The notes under the pieces are model-generated. The model was not told the DNA's origin. It saw nothing but the letters and a program-made list of their open reading frames with translations, and did not search any database. Both the position numbers and the translations under genes were made by a program. DNA of 6,663 bases, from NCBI GenBank assembly GCA_023228765.1, contig JALOAM010000169.1, forward strand, positions 1-6,663. Reading direction: 5' to 3'. The stretch comes from Dehalococcoidia bacterium (GTDB lineage Bacteria > Chloroflexota > Dehalococcoidia > UBA2979). Numbering within the stretch: the first letter of the stretch is position 1; each line of letters begins with the position of its first letter. Shown one piece after another: positions 1-5,114 of this stretch.

Positions 1-126
1 CGCGAACCCGCGCAGCGCCAGCGTCTTCGTGATCGCCGCCGTCAGCGACGTCTTCCCGTGGTCCACGTGACCGATCGTCCCCACGTTCAGGTGAGGCTTC
101 GTCCGCTCGAATACGCCCTTGGCCAT
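1..126 (-). CDS. tuf: Elongation factor Tu, N-terminal fragment (cut by window edge)
   Basis: EF-Tu is the GTPase that carries aminoacyl-tRNA to the ribosome in the cytoplasm. Only the first 42 codons are in the window; the rest lies beyond base 1. Reading leftward from the ATG at 126-124 gives MAKGVFERTKPHLNVGTIGH, then VDHGKTSLTAAITKTLALRG. This contains the EF-Tu opening (MAKxxFERTKPHxNVGTIGH) and the G1/P-loop GHVDHGKT at about residues 19-26. The serine after GKT, where many EF-Tu proteins have threonine, is conservative. A GGGAG-like ribosome binding site lies at 137-141, ten bases before the start. The gene follows three tRNA genes on the same strand, and the 149-base leader shows no clear promoter of its own, so it is probably co-transcribed with them. 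Identity is certain from the sequence; a second tuf copy elsewhere in the genome cannot be judged from here. Confidence 0.97.
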   Translation of the reverse strand, partial: MAKGVFERTKPHLNVGTIGHVDHGKTSLTAAITKTLALRGFA

Positions 127-275
127 CTGGGTCGCTCTCCCTGCCGGCGGTCCCGGCCTACTGTTCGCGCCTCCGGCGCCCGCTCCACGTCCGTGGCGCC
201 GCGCCGACCTGCTGACTACTCGATCCGCTCCGAGGGCGGCCCGGTCACGGGATGCCTCGGTGGCTGGTGTGATGC
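127..275 (-). other. Leader between tRNA-Thr(GGU) and tuf
   Basis: This 149-base GC-rich spacer separates the 3' CCA of tRNA-Thr from the tuf start. I see no coding sequence and no convincing -35/-10 pair on the minus strand. It holds self-complementary GGCGCC words and a short CCACG/CGTGG inverted repeat near 185-200, so the transcript may be structured. After tRNA processing it would become the tuf 5' untranslated region. Whether it has a regulatory role cannot be told from this sequence. Confidence 0.5.
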
Positions 276-350
276 TGGAGCCCCCGACGAGAGTTGAACT
301 CGTGACCTCGTTCTTACCAAGAACGCGCTCTACCACTGAGCTACAGGGGC
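276..350 (-). tRNA. thrT: tRNA-Thr (anticodon GGU)
   Basis: Threonine tRNA reading ACC/ACU codons. On the minus strand it folds into a complete cloverleaf of 75 bases including an encoded CCA (276-278). The acceptor stem is GCCCCTG with CGGGGGC (one T-G pair). The D stem is GCTC/GAGC. The anticodon stem CGTTC/GAACG encloses the loop TTGGTAA, with anticodon GGT at 316-318. The T stem ACGAG/CTCGT encloses TTCAACT. It lies six bases after tRNA-Tyr and directly upstream of tuf, the place occupied by thrT before tufB in E. coli. Confidence 0.97.
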
Positions 351-356
351 CTGGGA

Positions 357-442
357 TGGTGCACGGGGCAGGATTCGAACCTGCGTAGCCCGAAGGCGGC
401 GGTTTTACAGACCGCTGGAATTAGCCACTCTCCCACCCGTGC
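357..442 (-). tRNA. tyrU: tRNA-Tyr (anticodon GUA)
   Basis: Class II tRNA of 86 bases with encoded CCA (357-359). The acceptor stem GCACGGG pairs fully with CCCGTGC. The anticodon stem GCGGT/ACCGC encloses CTGTAAA, with anticodon GTA at 406-408. A long variable arm of about 14 bases contains a GCC-TTCG-GGC stem-loop, as expected for bacterial tRNA-Tyr. The T stem GCAGG/CCTGC encloses TTCGAAT. It is the middle tRNA of the operon; only six bases separate it from tRNA-Thr(GGU), so the tRNAs must be released from one precursor. Confidence 0.97.
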
Positions 443-453
443 CTGGAGTGTGT

Positions 454-477
454 CCCCCTGACTGCACCCACAGGGGG
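454..477 (-). other. Hairpin in the tRNA-Thr/tRNA-Tyr spacer
   Basis: In the 99-base spacer between tRNA-Thr(UGU) and tRNA-Tyr, a perfect 7-bp inverted repeat CCCCCTG (454-460) / CAGGGGG (471-477) surrounds a 10-base loop. No T-run follows on the minus strand, so it does not look like an intrinsic terminator. A structure separating two precursor tRNAs and guiding processing is possible. The rest of the spacer (478-541) shows no further gene. Confidence 0.4.
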
Positions 478-541
478 CAACGACGCTTGCCGGTCCGTCC
501 TGCCGGAGGGCTACCGGGCCGCCCCCACCCCCGGCTCCGAC

Positions 542-617
542 TGGAGCCCGAGAGGGGATTCGAACCCACCAACCTTCCGATTACAAATCGGCTGCGCTGC
601 CGTTGCGCCACTCGGGC
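542..617 (-). tRNA. thrU: tRNA-Thr (anticodon UGU)
   Basis: Threonine tRNA reading ACA/ACG codons, 76 bases with encoded CCA (542-544). The acceptor stem GCCCGAG pairs with CTCGGGC. The D stem is GCGC/GCGC. The anticodon loop TTTGTAA sits on a stem of four good pairs (CCGA/TCGG) plus a G-A at the top, with anticodon TGT at 583-585. The T arm is GTGGG-TTCGAAT-CCCCT, giving three G-C pairs, one T-C mismatch and one G-T pair, and the variable region is six bases long. These small irregularities do not put the identity in doubt. It is the first gene after the operon promoter, like thrU in E. coli. Confidence 0.95.
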
Positions 618-685
618 ACGGTCGGTCGAGCCGCCCGCCAGAGAGAAACACACCGCGCACCGTTCCCGGCGCGCGGCCATCTCGA

Positions 686-715
686 AGTATAGAAACGCCA
701 CTTTGTGAGGGTCAA
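686..715 (-). promoter_or_regulatory. Sigma70-type promoter of the tRNA-tuf operon
   Basis: On the minus strand TTGACC (710-715) and TATACT (686-691) are separated by 18 bases. Both hexamers are close to the housekeeping consensus and stand out in this GC-rich region. Transcription would start near 679-680, about 60 bases before tRNA-Thr(UGU), and read through the three tRNAs into tuf. Its strength and position suit a stable-RNA promoter. The start point is inferred, not observed. Confidence 0.8.
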
Positions 716-780
716 CGAGTGGGTTCCGCCTCCCTCGGCGGATGCGCCACCCGTCACCTTCAAGGATAGGGCATCGCAGG

Positions 781-826
781 AGGGGGCCCTCACCCCCGGC
801 CCCTCTCCCGAAACCGGGAGAGGGGA
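781..826 (+). repeat. Palindromic extragenic repeat A, left copy
   Basis: A 46-base unit whose exact reverse complement recurs at 3439-3484 (46 of 46 by eye). It has a GC-rich head (CCCTCACCCCCGG) and a perfect 11-bp stem, CCCCTCTCCCG (800-810) / CGGGAGAGGGG (815-825), with loop AAAC. Read as protein, such units give the LTPGPSPETGRGE-like strings that often appear as spurious hypothetical proteins in high-GC genomes. Its tail (828-846) is an imperfect GGAGTC tandem. Probably a REP-like dispersed element; copy number cannot be judged here. Confidence 0.85.
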
Positions 827-903
827 GGTCGGAGTCGGAGTCGGGGCTTGCCCCCCTTACATGGCATGGCCGTGGGGGGGCAGTCCGATGCGGGCGCGGA
901 GCG

Positions 904-949
904 GACCCTCACCCCCACCCTCTCCCGCTGCTCGGGCGAGGGGGTCGGA
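904..949 (+). repeat. Palindromic extragenic repeat B, left copy
   Basis: A 46-base unit matching 3520-3565 in the same orientation with about three differences. It starts GACCCTCACCCC and ends GGGGGTCGGA, with an inner stem CCCTCTCCCG / CGGGCGAGGG that keeps one T-C mismatch in both copies, and outer GACCC/GGGTC ends that can also pair. The head resembles repeat A, so A and B are probably subfamilies of one REP-like element. Translated, it yields the TLTPTLSR-type string. Confidence 0.8.
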
Positions 950-1061
950 GGGCAGAGTCGGGCGCTGCCCGGCGGGGTCCTCATCCATCGAACCGACGAG
1001 GGCTGCACATTTCTCCTCCACATCCCGGCGAGAGGCTCGTCGACATCACGAATTTGCCGTC

Positions 1062-1090
1062 TTGTCGCTGCGTCAGGGCGGGCGTACGTT
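1062..1090 (+). promoter_or_regulatory. Candidate promoter of the efflux-tetR operon
   Basis: TTGTCG (1062-1067) and TACGTT (1085-1090) are spaced by 17 bases in the only region upstream of the transporter that is not repeat-rich. The -35 is reasonable and the -10 weak. A start near 1097 would fall inside the palindrome at 1092-1119, which suits repression by a TetR protein. This is a pattern match only. Confidence 0.35.
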
Positions 1091-1091
1091 G

Positions 1092-1119
1092 AATAACGAG
1101 ACTCATCAGTTCCGTAATT
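1092..1119 (+). promoter_or_regulatory. Candidate TetR operator (28-bp imperfect palindrome)
   Basis: Left arm AATAACGAGACT (1092-1103), spacer CATC, right arm AGTTCCGTAATT (1108-1119). The right arm's reverse complement AATTACGGAACT matches the left arm at 9 of 12 positions. Size and symmetry fit binding by one or two TetR dimers. It ends immediately before the transporter's ribosome binding site (1120-1125) and overlaps the predicted transcription start. Autoregulation by the downstream TetR is inferred. Confidence 0.45.
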
Positions 1120-1130
1120 GGAAGGCCGCT

Positions 1131-2756
1131 ATGGCTACCGCTGTCGCCCCGCCGCCGCCCGGCGCATCTCCCGAGCAAGAGCCGTACGCACGTCGGTGGT
1201 GGGGGCTGCTGGTCCTCTCGCTGGCGCTGGTGCTGATCGGGCTCGACAACACGATCCTCAACGTGGCGCTTCCGACGCTCGTCCGGGAGATCGACGCGAC
1301 GAACTCGCAGTTGCAGTGGATCGTGGACTCGTACGTCCTGGTGTTCGCGGGGCTCCTGCTGACGGCCGGAAGCCTGGGTGACCGCTTCGGGCGGAAGGGT
1401 GCGCTGAACGCCGGGCTGCTGATCTTTCTCGGTGGGGCGCTGTACGCCTCGACGACGGATGACGCGACCCACCTGATCGCGTCGCGCGCGGTGATGGGCA
1501 TCGGCGGCGCGTTCATCATGCCGGCAACGCTCTCCATCCTGACGAACATGTTCCCGCCCCACGAGCGAGGACGCGCGATCGGCATCTGGGCCGGTGTGGC
1601 CGGCATCGGCATCCCGCTCGGGCCGCTGCTGGGCGGCTGGCTGCTGGAGCACTTCGCGTGGGGCTCGATCTTCCTCGTGAACGTGCCGCTGGTGCTGATC
1701 GCGCTCGCCGCCGGGTGGGTGCTCCTGCCTGACTCGCGCGACCCGCAGGCCCCGAAGATCGACCTCCCGGGCGCCGTGCTGTCCATGGCCGGGCTCAGCG
1801 TCTTCATCTACGGACTGATCGAGGCCCCCCTGCACGGGTGGGGTTCCACCTCGACGCTGCTGGCTCTCGGCGGCGGCGTGCTCCTGCTCGCGGTGTTCGC
1901 GTGGGTGGAGTCCAGGACGAAGGAACCGATGCTGGACCTGCGGTTCTTCAAGAACCCGCGGTTCAGCGCCGCGAACGCGGCGATCACGCTGGTCTTCTTC
2001 GCGCTGTTCGGTTCCATGTTCTCGATGACGCAGTACCTGCAGTTCGTCCTCGGGTACTCCGCCCTGGAGTCCGGGATCCGCATGCTGCCGATGGCGGTCG
2101 GCATGATGATCGGCGCGCCGGTGTCGGCGCGGCTCGTGGAACGCACCGGTGCAAAGGTCGTCGTCGCGGGTGGCCTCAGCCTGGTTACACTCGCGCTGGT
2201 CATGCTGACTCAGCTGGAGCCACACAGCTCGTACATGGACTTCCTGCTCCCGTTGCTCGTCCTCTCGCTGGGCATGGGCCTGACGATGGCCCCGGCGACC
2301 GAGGCGATCATGGGCGCGATCCCGCGCGCGAAGGCGGGCGTGGGCTCGGCGATGAACGACACCACCCGGCAGGTCGGCGGCGCGCTGGGCGTCGCCACCA
2401 TCGGTTCGCTGATGTCCAGTACCTACCGCGCGAACGTGGAGTCGGCCCTGACCTCGCTGCCCGCGGACCTCGTGGAGCGCGCGAAGGACTCGGTGGGCGC
2501 GGCGCTGGCCATCGCCGGCCAGTCCGGCGCGCAGGGCGAGCCGATCGCAGAACAGGCGAAGCAGGCGTTCTCAGACGCGATGGCCGCCGGCTTCATCGCT
2601 GCCGCCCTCATCTCCGCGCTCGGCGTGCTCCTGGTGATCCTGTTCCTCCCCGCCCACGGGGTGGACGCCGGCGAGACGTTCGAGGATGCCGAGGCGCGTG
2701 GCGTGATCGAGGATGACGACGCACCTCGCGACGCAGTGGGAGGCGCTGCCTCTTGA
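1131..2756 (+). CDS. MFS multidrug efflux transporter, DHA2 family (EmrB/QacA type)
   Basis: A 541-residue inner-membrane proton antiporter that should export drugs or other amphipathic compounds; the substrate cannot be told from sequence. After a Pro-rich cytoplasmic start (residues 1-22) come hydrophobic segments consistent with 14 helices. Family motifs are clear: LDNTILNVALPTL in TM1 (38-50), motif A GSLGDRFGRKG (80-90), and antiporter motif C around GVAGIGIPLGPLLGGW (155-170). The long hydrophilic loop at about 430-485, between the last two helices, is normal for DHA2 proteins. An acidic tail (511-535) ends the protein. I chose ATG 1131, not the in-frame 705, because GGAAGG lies at 1120-1125 five bases upstream, the family N-terminus begins there, and the upstream frame crosses extragenic repeats. 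The stop overlaps the tetR start by four bases, so the two genes form an operon and the exporter is probably repressed by that protein. Confidence 0.93.
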   Translation: MATAVAPPPPGASPEQEPYARRWWGLLVLSLALVLIGLDNTILNVALPTLVREIDATNSQLQWIVDSYVLVFAGLLLTAGSLGDRFGRKGALNAGLLIFLGGALYASTTDDATHLIASRAVMGIGGAFIMPATLSILTNMFPPHERGRAIGIWAGVAGIGIPLGPLLGGWLLEHFAWGSIFLVNVPLVLIALAAGWVLLPDSRDPQAPKIDLPGAVLSMAGLSVFIYGLIEAPLHGWGSTSTLLALGGGVLLLAVFAWVESRTKEPMLDLRFFKNPRFSAANAAITLVFFALFGSMFSMTQYLQFVLGYSALESGIRMLPMAVGMMIGAPVSARLVERTGAKVVVAGGLSLVTLALVMLTQLEPHSSYMDFLLPLLVLSLGMGLTMAPATEAIMGAIPRAKAGVGSAMNDTTRQVGGALGVATIGSLMSSTYRANVESALTSLPADLVERAKDSVGAALAIAGQSGAQGEPIAEQAKQAFSDAMAAGFIAAALISALGVLLVILFLPAHGVDAGETFEDAEARGVIEDDDAPRDAVGGAAS

Positions 2757-3358
2757 GCGAACGGGCGGCTCCTCGTTCCGGTCGCGGGCGTCCTCGGACG
2801 GAGGGCACCCGTGACCGGGTGATCGCCGCCCTGATCGCCCTCGTCGCAGAGCAGGGATACGCCCGCACCTCCATGGACGAGATCGCGGAGCGGGCGGGCG
2901 TCTCCAAGGCGACGATCTACCGCCGCTGGCCCTCCAAGGAAGCGCTGATGATCGAGGCGCACCAGGCCATGCTGGACGAGTCCGACGTCCCGAACACCGG
3001 CTCGCTAGAGGGCGACCTTAACGCCCTCGTGGACCGGATGGCCGACAAGATGGAGGAGGAATCCCTGCCGGGACTGATGCAGGCGTCCGTCGGGGAGATG
3101 CTCGCGAACGCTGACCTCGCGGAGGCGTTCCGCGAGAACGTCATCCGGCCGCGACTCAACTTCATGCACCAGGTCTTCCTGCACGCGATCGAGCGCGGCG
3201 AGGCGGCGCCGGACGTGGACTGGCGATCCCTCGCGTTCGCCCTCATCGGCTCCAACGTGTTCCGCGTCGCCTTCCTCGGCGAGGCGCCGGACCGCGCCGC
3301 GAACCGACGCCTGGTGGCACTGGTCGCACGAGAGGCCCGAGGCGAAGCCGAGCGTTAG
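2753..3358 (+). CDS. TetR/AcrR-family transcriptional repressor
   Basis: A 201-residue cytoplasmic DNA-binding protein. A basic arm (SGRGRPRTEGTRDRV, 9-23) leads into the TetR N-terminal domain, with the helix-turn-helix at about 39-60: TSMDEIAERAGVSKATIYRR, followed by WPSKEAL, the usual end of the domain. Residues 75-195 form the helical ligand/dimer domain, which resembles the C-terminal domains of TetR proteins paired with exporters. The start is TTG at 2753, overlapping the transporter stop as TTGA, with GGGAGG at 2738-2743 nine bases upstream. Later ATG codons would remove part of the DNA-binding domain. Overlap with the efflux gene implies translational coupling and a job as its local, ligand-relieved repressor, probably acting at the palindrome at 1092-1119. 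The ligand is unknown. Confidence 0.93.
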   Translation: MSERAAPRSGRGRPRTEGTRDRVIAALIALVAEQGYARTSMDEIAERAGVSKATIYRRWPSKEALMIEAHQAMLDESDVPNTGSLEGDLNALVDRMADKMEEESLPGLMQASVGEMLANADLAEAFRENVIRPRLNFMHQVFLHAIERGEAAPDVDWRSLAFALIGSNVFRVAFLGEAPDRAANRRLVALVAREARGEAER

Positions 3359-3363
3359 CGCTC

Positions 3364-3376
3364 GGAGCCCGGCTCC
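3364..3376 (+). terminator. Weak hairpin after tetR
   Basis: GGAGC-CCG-GCTCC begins six bases after the tetR stop. The 5-bp GC stem has no following T-run, so termination here would be weak. The larger repeat A palindrome (3440-3465) downstream is a better structural candidate for ending transcription between these convergent operons. Confidence 0.25.
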
Positions 3377-3379
3377 CTC

Positions 3380-3430
3380 CTCCATTCCGAATCCCATTCC
3401 GAATCCCATTCCGCCCCCCATTCCGATCCC
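3380..3430. repeat. Short imperfect tandem repeats (CCCATTCCGAAT type)
   Basis: About four imperfect copies of a roughly 12-13 base unit CCCATTCCGAAT lie between tetR and repeat A. The first two are nearly perfect; the last two drift (CCCATTCCGCCCC, CCCATTCCGATCC). In the orientation of repeat A this array is the tail of the element, just as a GGAGTC array follows the left copy. No coding role is evident. Confidence 0.7.
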
Positions 3431-3438
3431 CGTTCGAC

Positions 3439-3484
3439 TCCCCTCTCCCGGTTTCGGGAGAGGGGCCGGGGGTGAGGGCCCCCT
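3439..3484 (-). repeat. Palindromic extragenic repeat A, right copy (inverted)
   Basis: Exact reverse complement of 781-826. The 11-bp stem CCCCTCTCCCG / CGGGAGAGGGG has loop GTTT on the plus strand. It lies in the convergent gap between tetR and the anti-sigma gene, where such a stable hairpin could act as a two-way transcription barrier. Perfect identity over 46 bases with the left copy suggests recent copying or conversion, or strong constraint on the element. Confidence 0.85.
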
Positions 3485-3519
3485 CTGCAAGTGACGCGCT
3501 CGCACAGTGATCGGAAGCA

Positions 3520-3565
3520 GACCCTCACCCCAACCCTCTCCCGCTTCGCGGGCGAGGGGGTCGGA
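3520..3565 (+). repeat. Palindromic extragenic repeat B, right copy
   Basis: Matches 904-949 in the same orientation with about three differences, one in the head and two in the loop, so the stem is conserved while the loop varies. Its inner stem CCCTCTCCCGC / GCGGGCGAGGG has a TTC loop and the same internal mismatch as the left copy. It ends 26 bases from the stop codon of the anti-sigma gene and may serve as part of that gene's 3' end. Confidence 0.8.
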
Positions 3566-3591
3566 CGGGGAGGGCGGTGCGGGGCGCTGGG

Positions 3592-4296
3592 CTACTGCGC
3601 GGTGCGTTCCCAGCCGGTGGAGCGCAGGACGACCTCGCCGGTGGGGGTAGGGGAGCCCTCGCGGGGTTCGATGGTGATCGCGAGCGCGTCGTCCGGGCGG
3701 AGCGCGAAGTCGAAGTCGCCCTCCCACCAGCCGTCCTCGTCGGTGTTGCAGATGCCCACGGTCACCCAGCCATCGTCGCGGACGGCCCAGACCTGGTAGC
3801 CGACGTCCTCGGGCAGGCGTCCCAGCCCGGCGAGGGTGACGGTGACCGGGGACTCGCCCGCGACGGCCTCGGCGCGCATCCGCATCGCGTCCTTCTGGAC
3901 CACCTGCACGAGCGCCTCGCCGCTCCCGTCATCGCCTGAGAAGAGCAGCGCGCCCGCGACGAAGCCCGCGACCATGAGCACGACGCCGGCCACGAGGGCT
4001 CCCGCCCAGCGGAGGTCACGCCTCGGGCGGCCGGCGATGTATCCGACGCCCGGCCGCGGGCGCGTCTCCGACCCACGTTCGACGCTCGCGAGGAGGCGCG
4101 CTTCAAGGGCGACCGAAGGCTCGCGCTCCTCGGCGAGGGTGGCCAGGCCGATCGCGGCGGCTCGGAGCGAGTCCACCTCGTGGCGTTCGGGATGCTCGCA
4201 CGTGGCGAGGTGATCCTCGATCGCGGCGCGCTCGTCGTCGTCGACGGCGTCGAGGGCGTACGCGGCGAGGAGGTCGTCGATCTCGTCGCAGGTCAT
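3592..4296 (-). CDS. RskA-like membrane anti-sigma factor
   Basis: A 234-residue single-pass membrane protein expected to hold the adjacent ECF sigma factor inactive at the membrane until an extracytoplasmic signal triggers its release. Residues 1-75 are the cytoplasmic sigma-binding domain (MTCDEIDDLLAAYALDAVDD..., the usual anti-sigma opening). The zinc motif is degenerate: H29 and C33 fit HxxxC, but the next expected cysteine is P36. A membrane helix spans about 98-119 (WAGALVAGVVLMVAGFVAGA). The external domain (125-230) has RskA-type features: GYQVWAV, then ITIEPREGSPTPTGEVVL. The frame stays open upstream to 4773, but ATG 4296 is right because AGGAGG lies at 4304-4309 and the protein family starts here. 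Its ATGA overlaps the sigma gene stop, giving coupled, balanced synthesis. Function follows from family and context. Confidence 0.9.
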   Translation of the reverse strand: MTCDEIDDLLAAYALDAVDDDERAAIEDHLATCEHPERHEVDSLRAAAIGLATLAEEREPSVALEARLLASVERGSETRPRPGVGYIAGRPRRDLRWAGALVAGVVLMVAGFVAGALLFSGDDGSGEALVQVVQKDAMRMRAEAVAGESPVTVTLAGLGRLPEDVGYQVWAVRDDGWVTVGICNTDEDGWWEGDFDFALRPDDALAITIEPREGSPTPTGEVVLRSTGWERTAQ

Positions 4297-5114
4297 GCGC
4301 GCTCCTCCTCCCCTCGCCCATCCCTCGTCACGCCAGTATCGGGAGCGCCAGTCTCGGGGGCACCGGTATCGAGGGCGTCCCGCAGGTGGCCCAGCCCGAG
4401 GCGGAGGCGGCTCTTCACCGTCCCGCCGGGCAGCCCCAGCCGCTCCGCGATCGCTCGGTGTGTCAGGCCCTCGAAGTACGCGAGCTCGACCACCATGCGC
4501 TGCTCCACCGGCAGCCGGTCCAGGGCCGCGGCGACGCGACGGCGGGTGCCCTCGGGATCGTCGAGGACGCGGGCGAAGGCGGCCTGCGCTTCCTCGTCCG
4601 GGATCGCCTCCGCGACATCGGCGGTAGGGCCGTCGAACGCGGCAGAGGTGCGGTGCGTGTGGACGCGCTCGGCAGCGCGACGGCGCGCGAGGTCCACGGC
4701 ACGGCGGTGGGCGATCGTCATGACCAGCGCCCCCAGGCTCCCCTCCGGCGCAATGCGGTCGGCCTGCTGCCACAGCGCGAGGAACGCGGACTGCACCGCA
4801 TCCTCGGCGGCTGGGGCGTCGCCGAGGACGCGGTAGGCGAGGCCGAACGCGCGCTGTCGGTGGGCGCGGTACAGCTCCGCGAGCGCCGAGGCGTCGCGGG
4901 CCTGGAGCCGGCGCGCGAGCGCACGCTCATCGACGCGGTCGTCAGTGGGGGCATCGATCGGGTCATCGGTCGCCGGAGCGCCAGCAGCGGGTGCCGCCCG
5001 GCTGCTGCCCACGCTCCCCTCCGCGGTAACTCGCGCGGACACGCCCGGTGGATCACCCGGTCGAAGCGGGACCGGTGGCGGAACGTGAGCCTCGAGGTCC
5101 TCGGGGTGATCCAA
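4293..5114 (-). CDS. ECF (extracytoplasmic function) RNA polymerase sigma factor, SigK-like
   Basis: A 273-residue sigma-70 family factor that directs RNA polymerase to a stress or envelope regulon. Region 2 is at about 77-146 (ALAELYRAHRQRAFGLAYRVLGDAPAAEDAVQSAF as overlapping parts, then LGALVMTIAHRRAVDLARRR). Region 4 is at about 194-246, with the helix-turn-helix GLTHRAIAERLGLPGGTVKSRLRLGLGHLR near 216-245. Region 3 is absent, as in all ECF factors. Two oddities are a Pro/Ala-rich N-terminal extension of about 60 residues and a C-terminal DTGAP-ETGAP-DTGVT repeat. The start is TTG at 5114 with GAGGA at 5121-5125, six bases upstream; a GTG near residue 35 is a less likely alternative that would shorten the extension. 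The stop overlaps the anti-sigma start (ATGA). SigK-like assignment rests on the RskA partner and is less sure than the ECF call. Confidence 0.92.
   Translation of the reverse strand: MDHPEDLEAHVPPPVPLRPGDPPGVSARVTAEGSVGSSRAAPAAGAPATDDPIDAPTDDRVDERALARRLQARDASALAELYRAHRQRAFGLAYRVLGDAPAAEDAVQSAFLALWQQADRIAPEGSLGALVMTIAHRRAVDLARRRAAERVHTHRTSAAFDGPTADVAEAIPDEEAQAAFARVLDDPEGTRRRVAAALDRLPVEQRMVVELAYFEGLTHRAIAERLGLPGGTVKSRLRLGLGHLRDALDTGAPETGAPDTGVTRDGRGEEERA
4326..4370 (-). repeat. In-frame 15-base triplicate at the end of the sigma gene
   Basis: Three imperfect 15-base units encode DTGAP, ETGAP and DTGVT (residues 249-263), just after the last helix of region 4. The period is a multiple of three, so copy-number change would keep the frame. 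Probably a flexible tail produced by replication slippage. Confidence 0.7.

Larger units (their letters stand above)
716..1130. other. Gene-free spacer between the tRNA operon and the efflux operon
   Basis: This 415-base region between divergent transcription units contains no credible gene. A plus-strand frame open from 705 runs in phase into the transporter, but its translation is repeat sequence (ALTPGPSPETGRGE type) and not protein-like. From left to right it holds palindromic repeat A (781-826), a short GGAGTC tandem tail (828-846), palindromic repeat B (904-949), a small GGGCAG/CTGCCC hairpin (950-970), and a less GC-rich stretch from about 1040 with the candidate promoter and operator of the efflux operon. 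Confidence 0.7.

Noticed and set aside
790..1023. Small open frames on both strands across the repeats at 780-1020 and 3440-3570 that could be short proteins
   Set aside because: The peptides come directly from the palindromic DNA repeats in several frames; there is no ribosome binding site or conserved protein pattern.
705..1130. An in-frame 142-codon N-terminal extension of the efflux transporter starting at 705
   Set aside because: It overlaps the tRNA operon promoter and crosses palindromic repeats A and B, whose translation is the known spurious LTPGPSP-type string. A good ribosome binding site and family-typical N-terminus are at 1131.
981..2225. A 414-codon open frame on the minus strand opposite the transporter
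   Set aside because: It is rich in Arg, Gln, His and Glu with no domain pattern and mirrors the codon bias of the transporter; an antisense shadow typical of high-GC genes.
1838..2716. A 292-codon plus-strand frame inside the transporter
   Set aside because: Gly/Arg/Ala-rich low-complexity translation in a shifted frame of a clearly intact membrane protein gene; no frameshift is needed to explain the transporter.
3380..3430. A CRISPR-like array
   Set aside because: The units are only about 12-13 bases and directly adjacent with no unique spacers and no cas genes; a simple tandem repeat.
781..3565. A composite transposon carrying the efflux genes
   Set aside because: There is no transposase, target-site duplication or insertion-sequence end; the flanking units are short palindromic repeats in mixed orientation.
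4297..4773. Upstream extension of the anti-sigma frame to 4773
   Set aside because: The extra 159 codons lie inside the sigma gene in another frame and translate to Arg/Pro/Gly-rich sequence. The ATGA overlap and AGGAGG at 4304-4309 fix the start at 4296.
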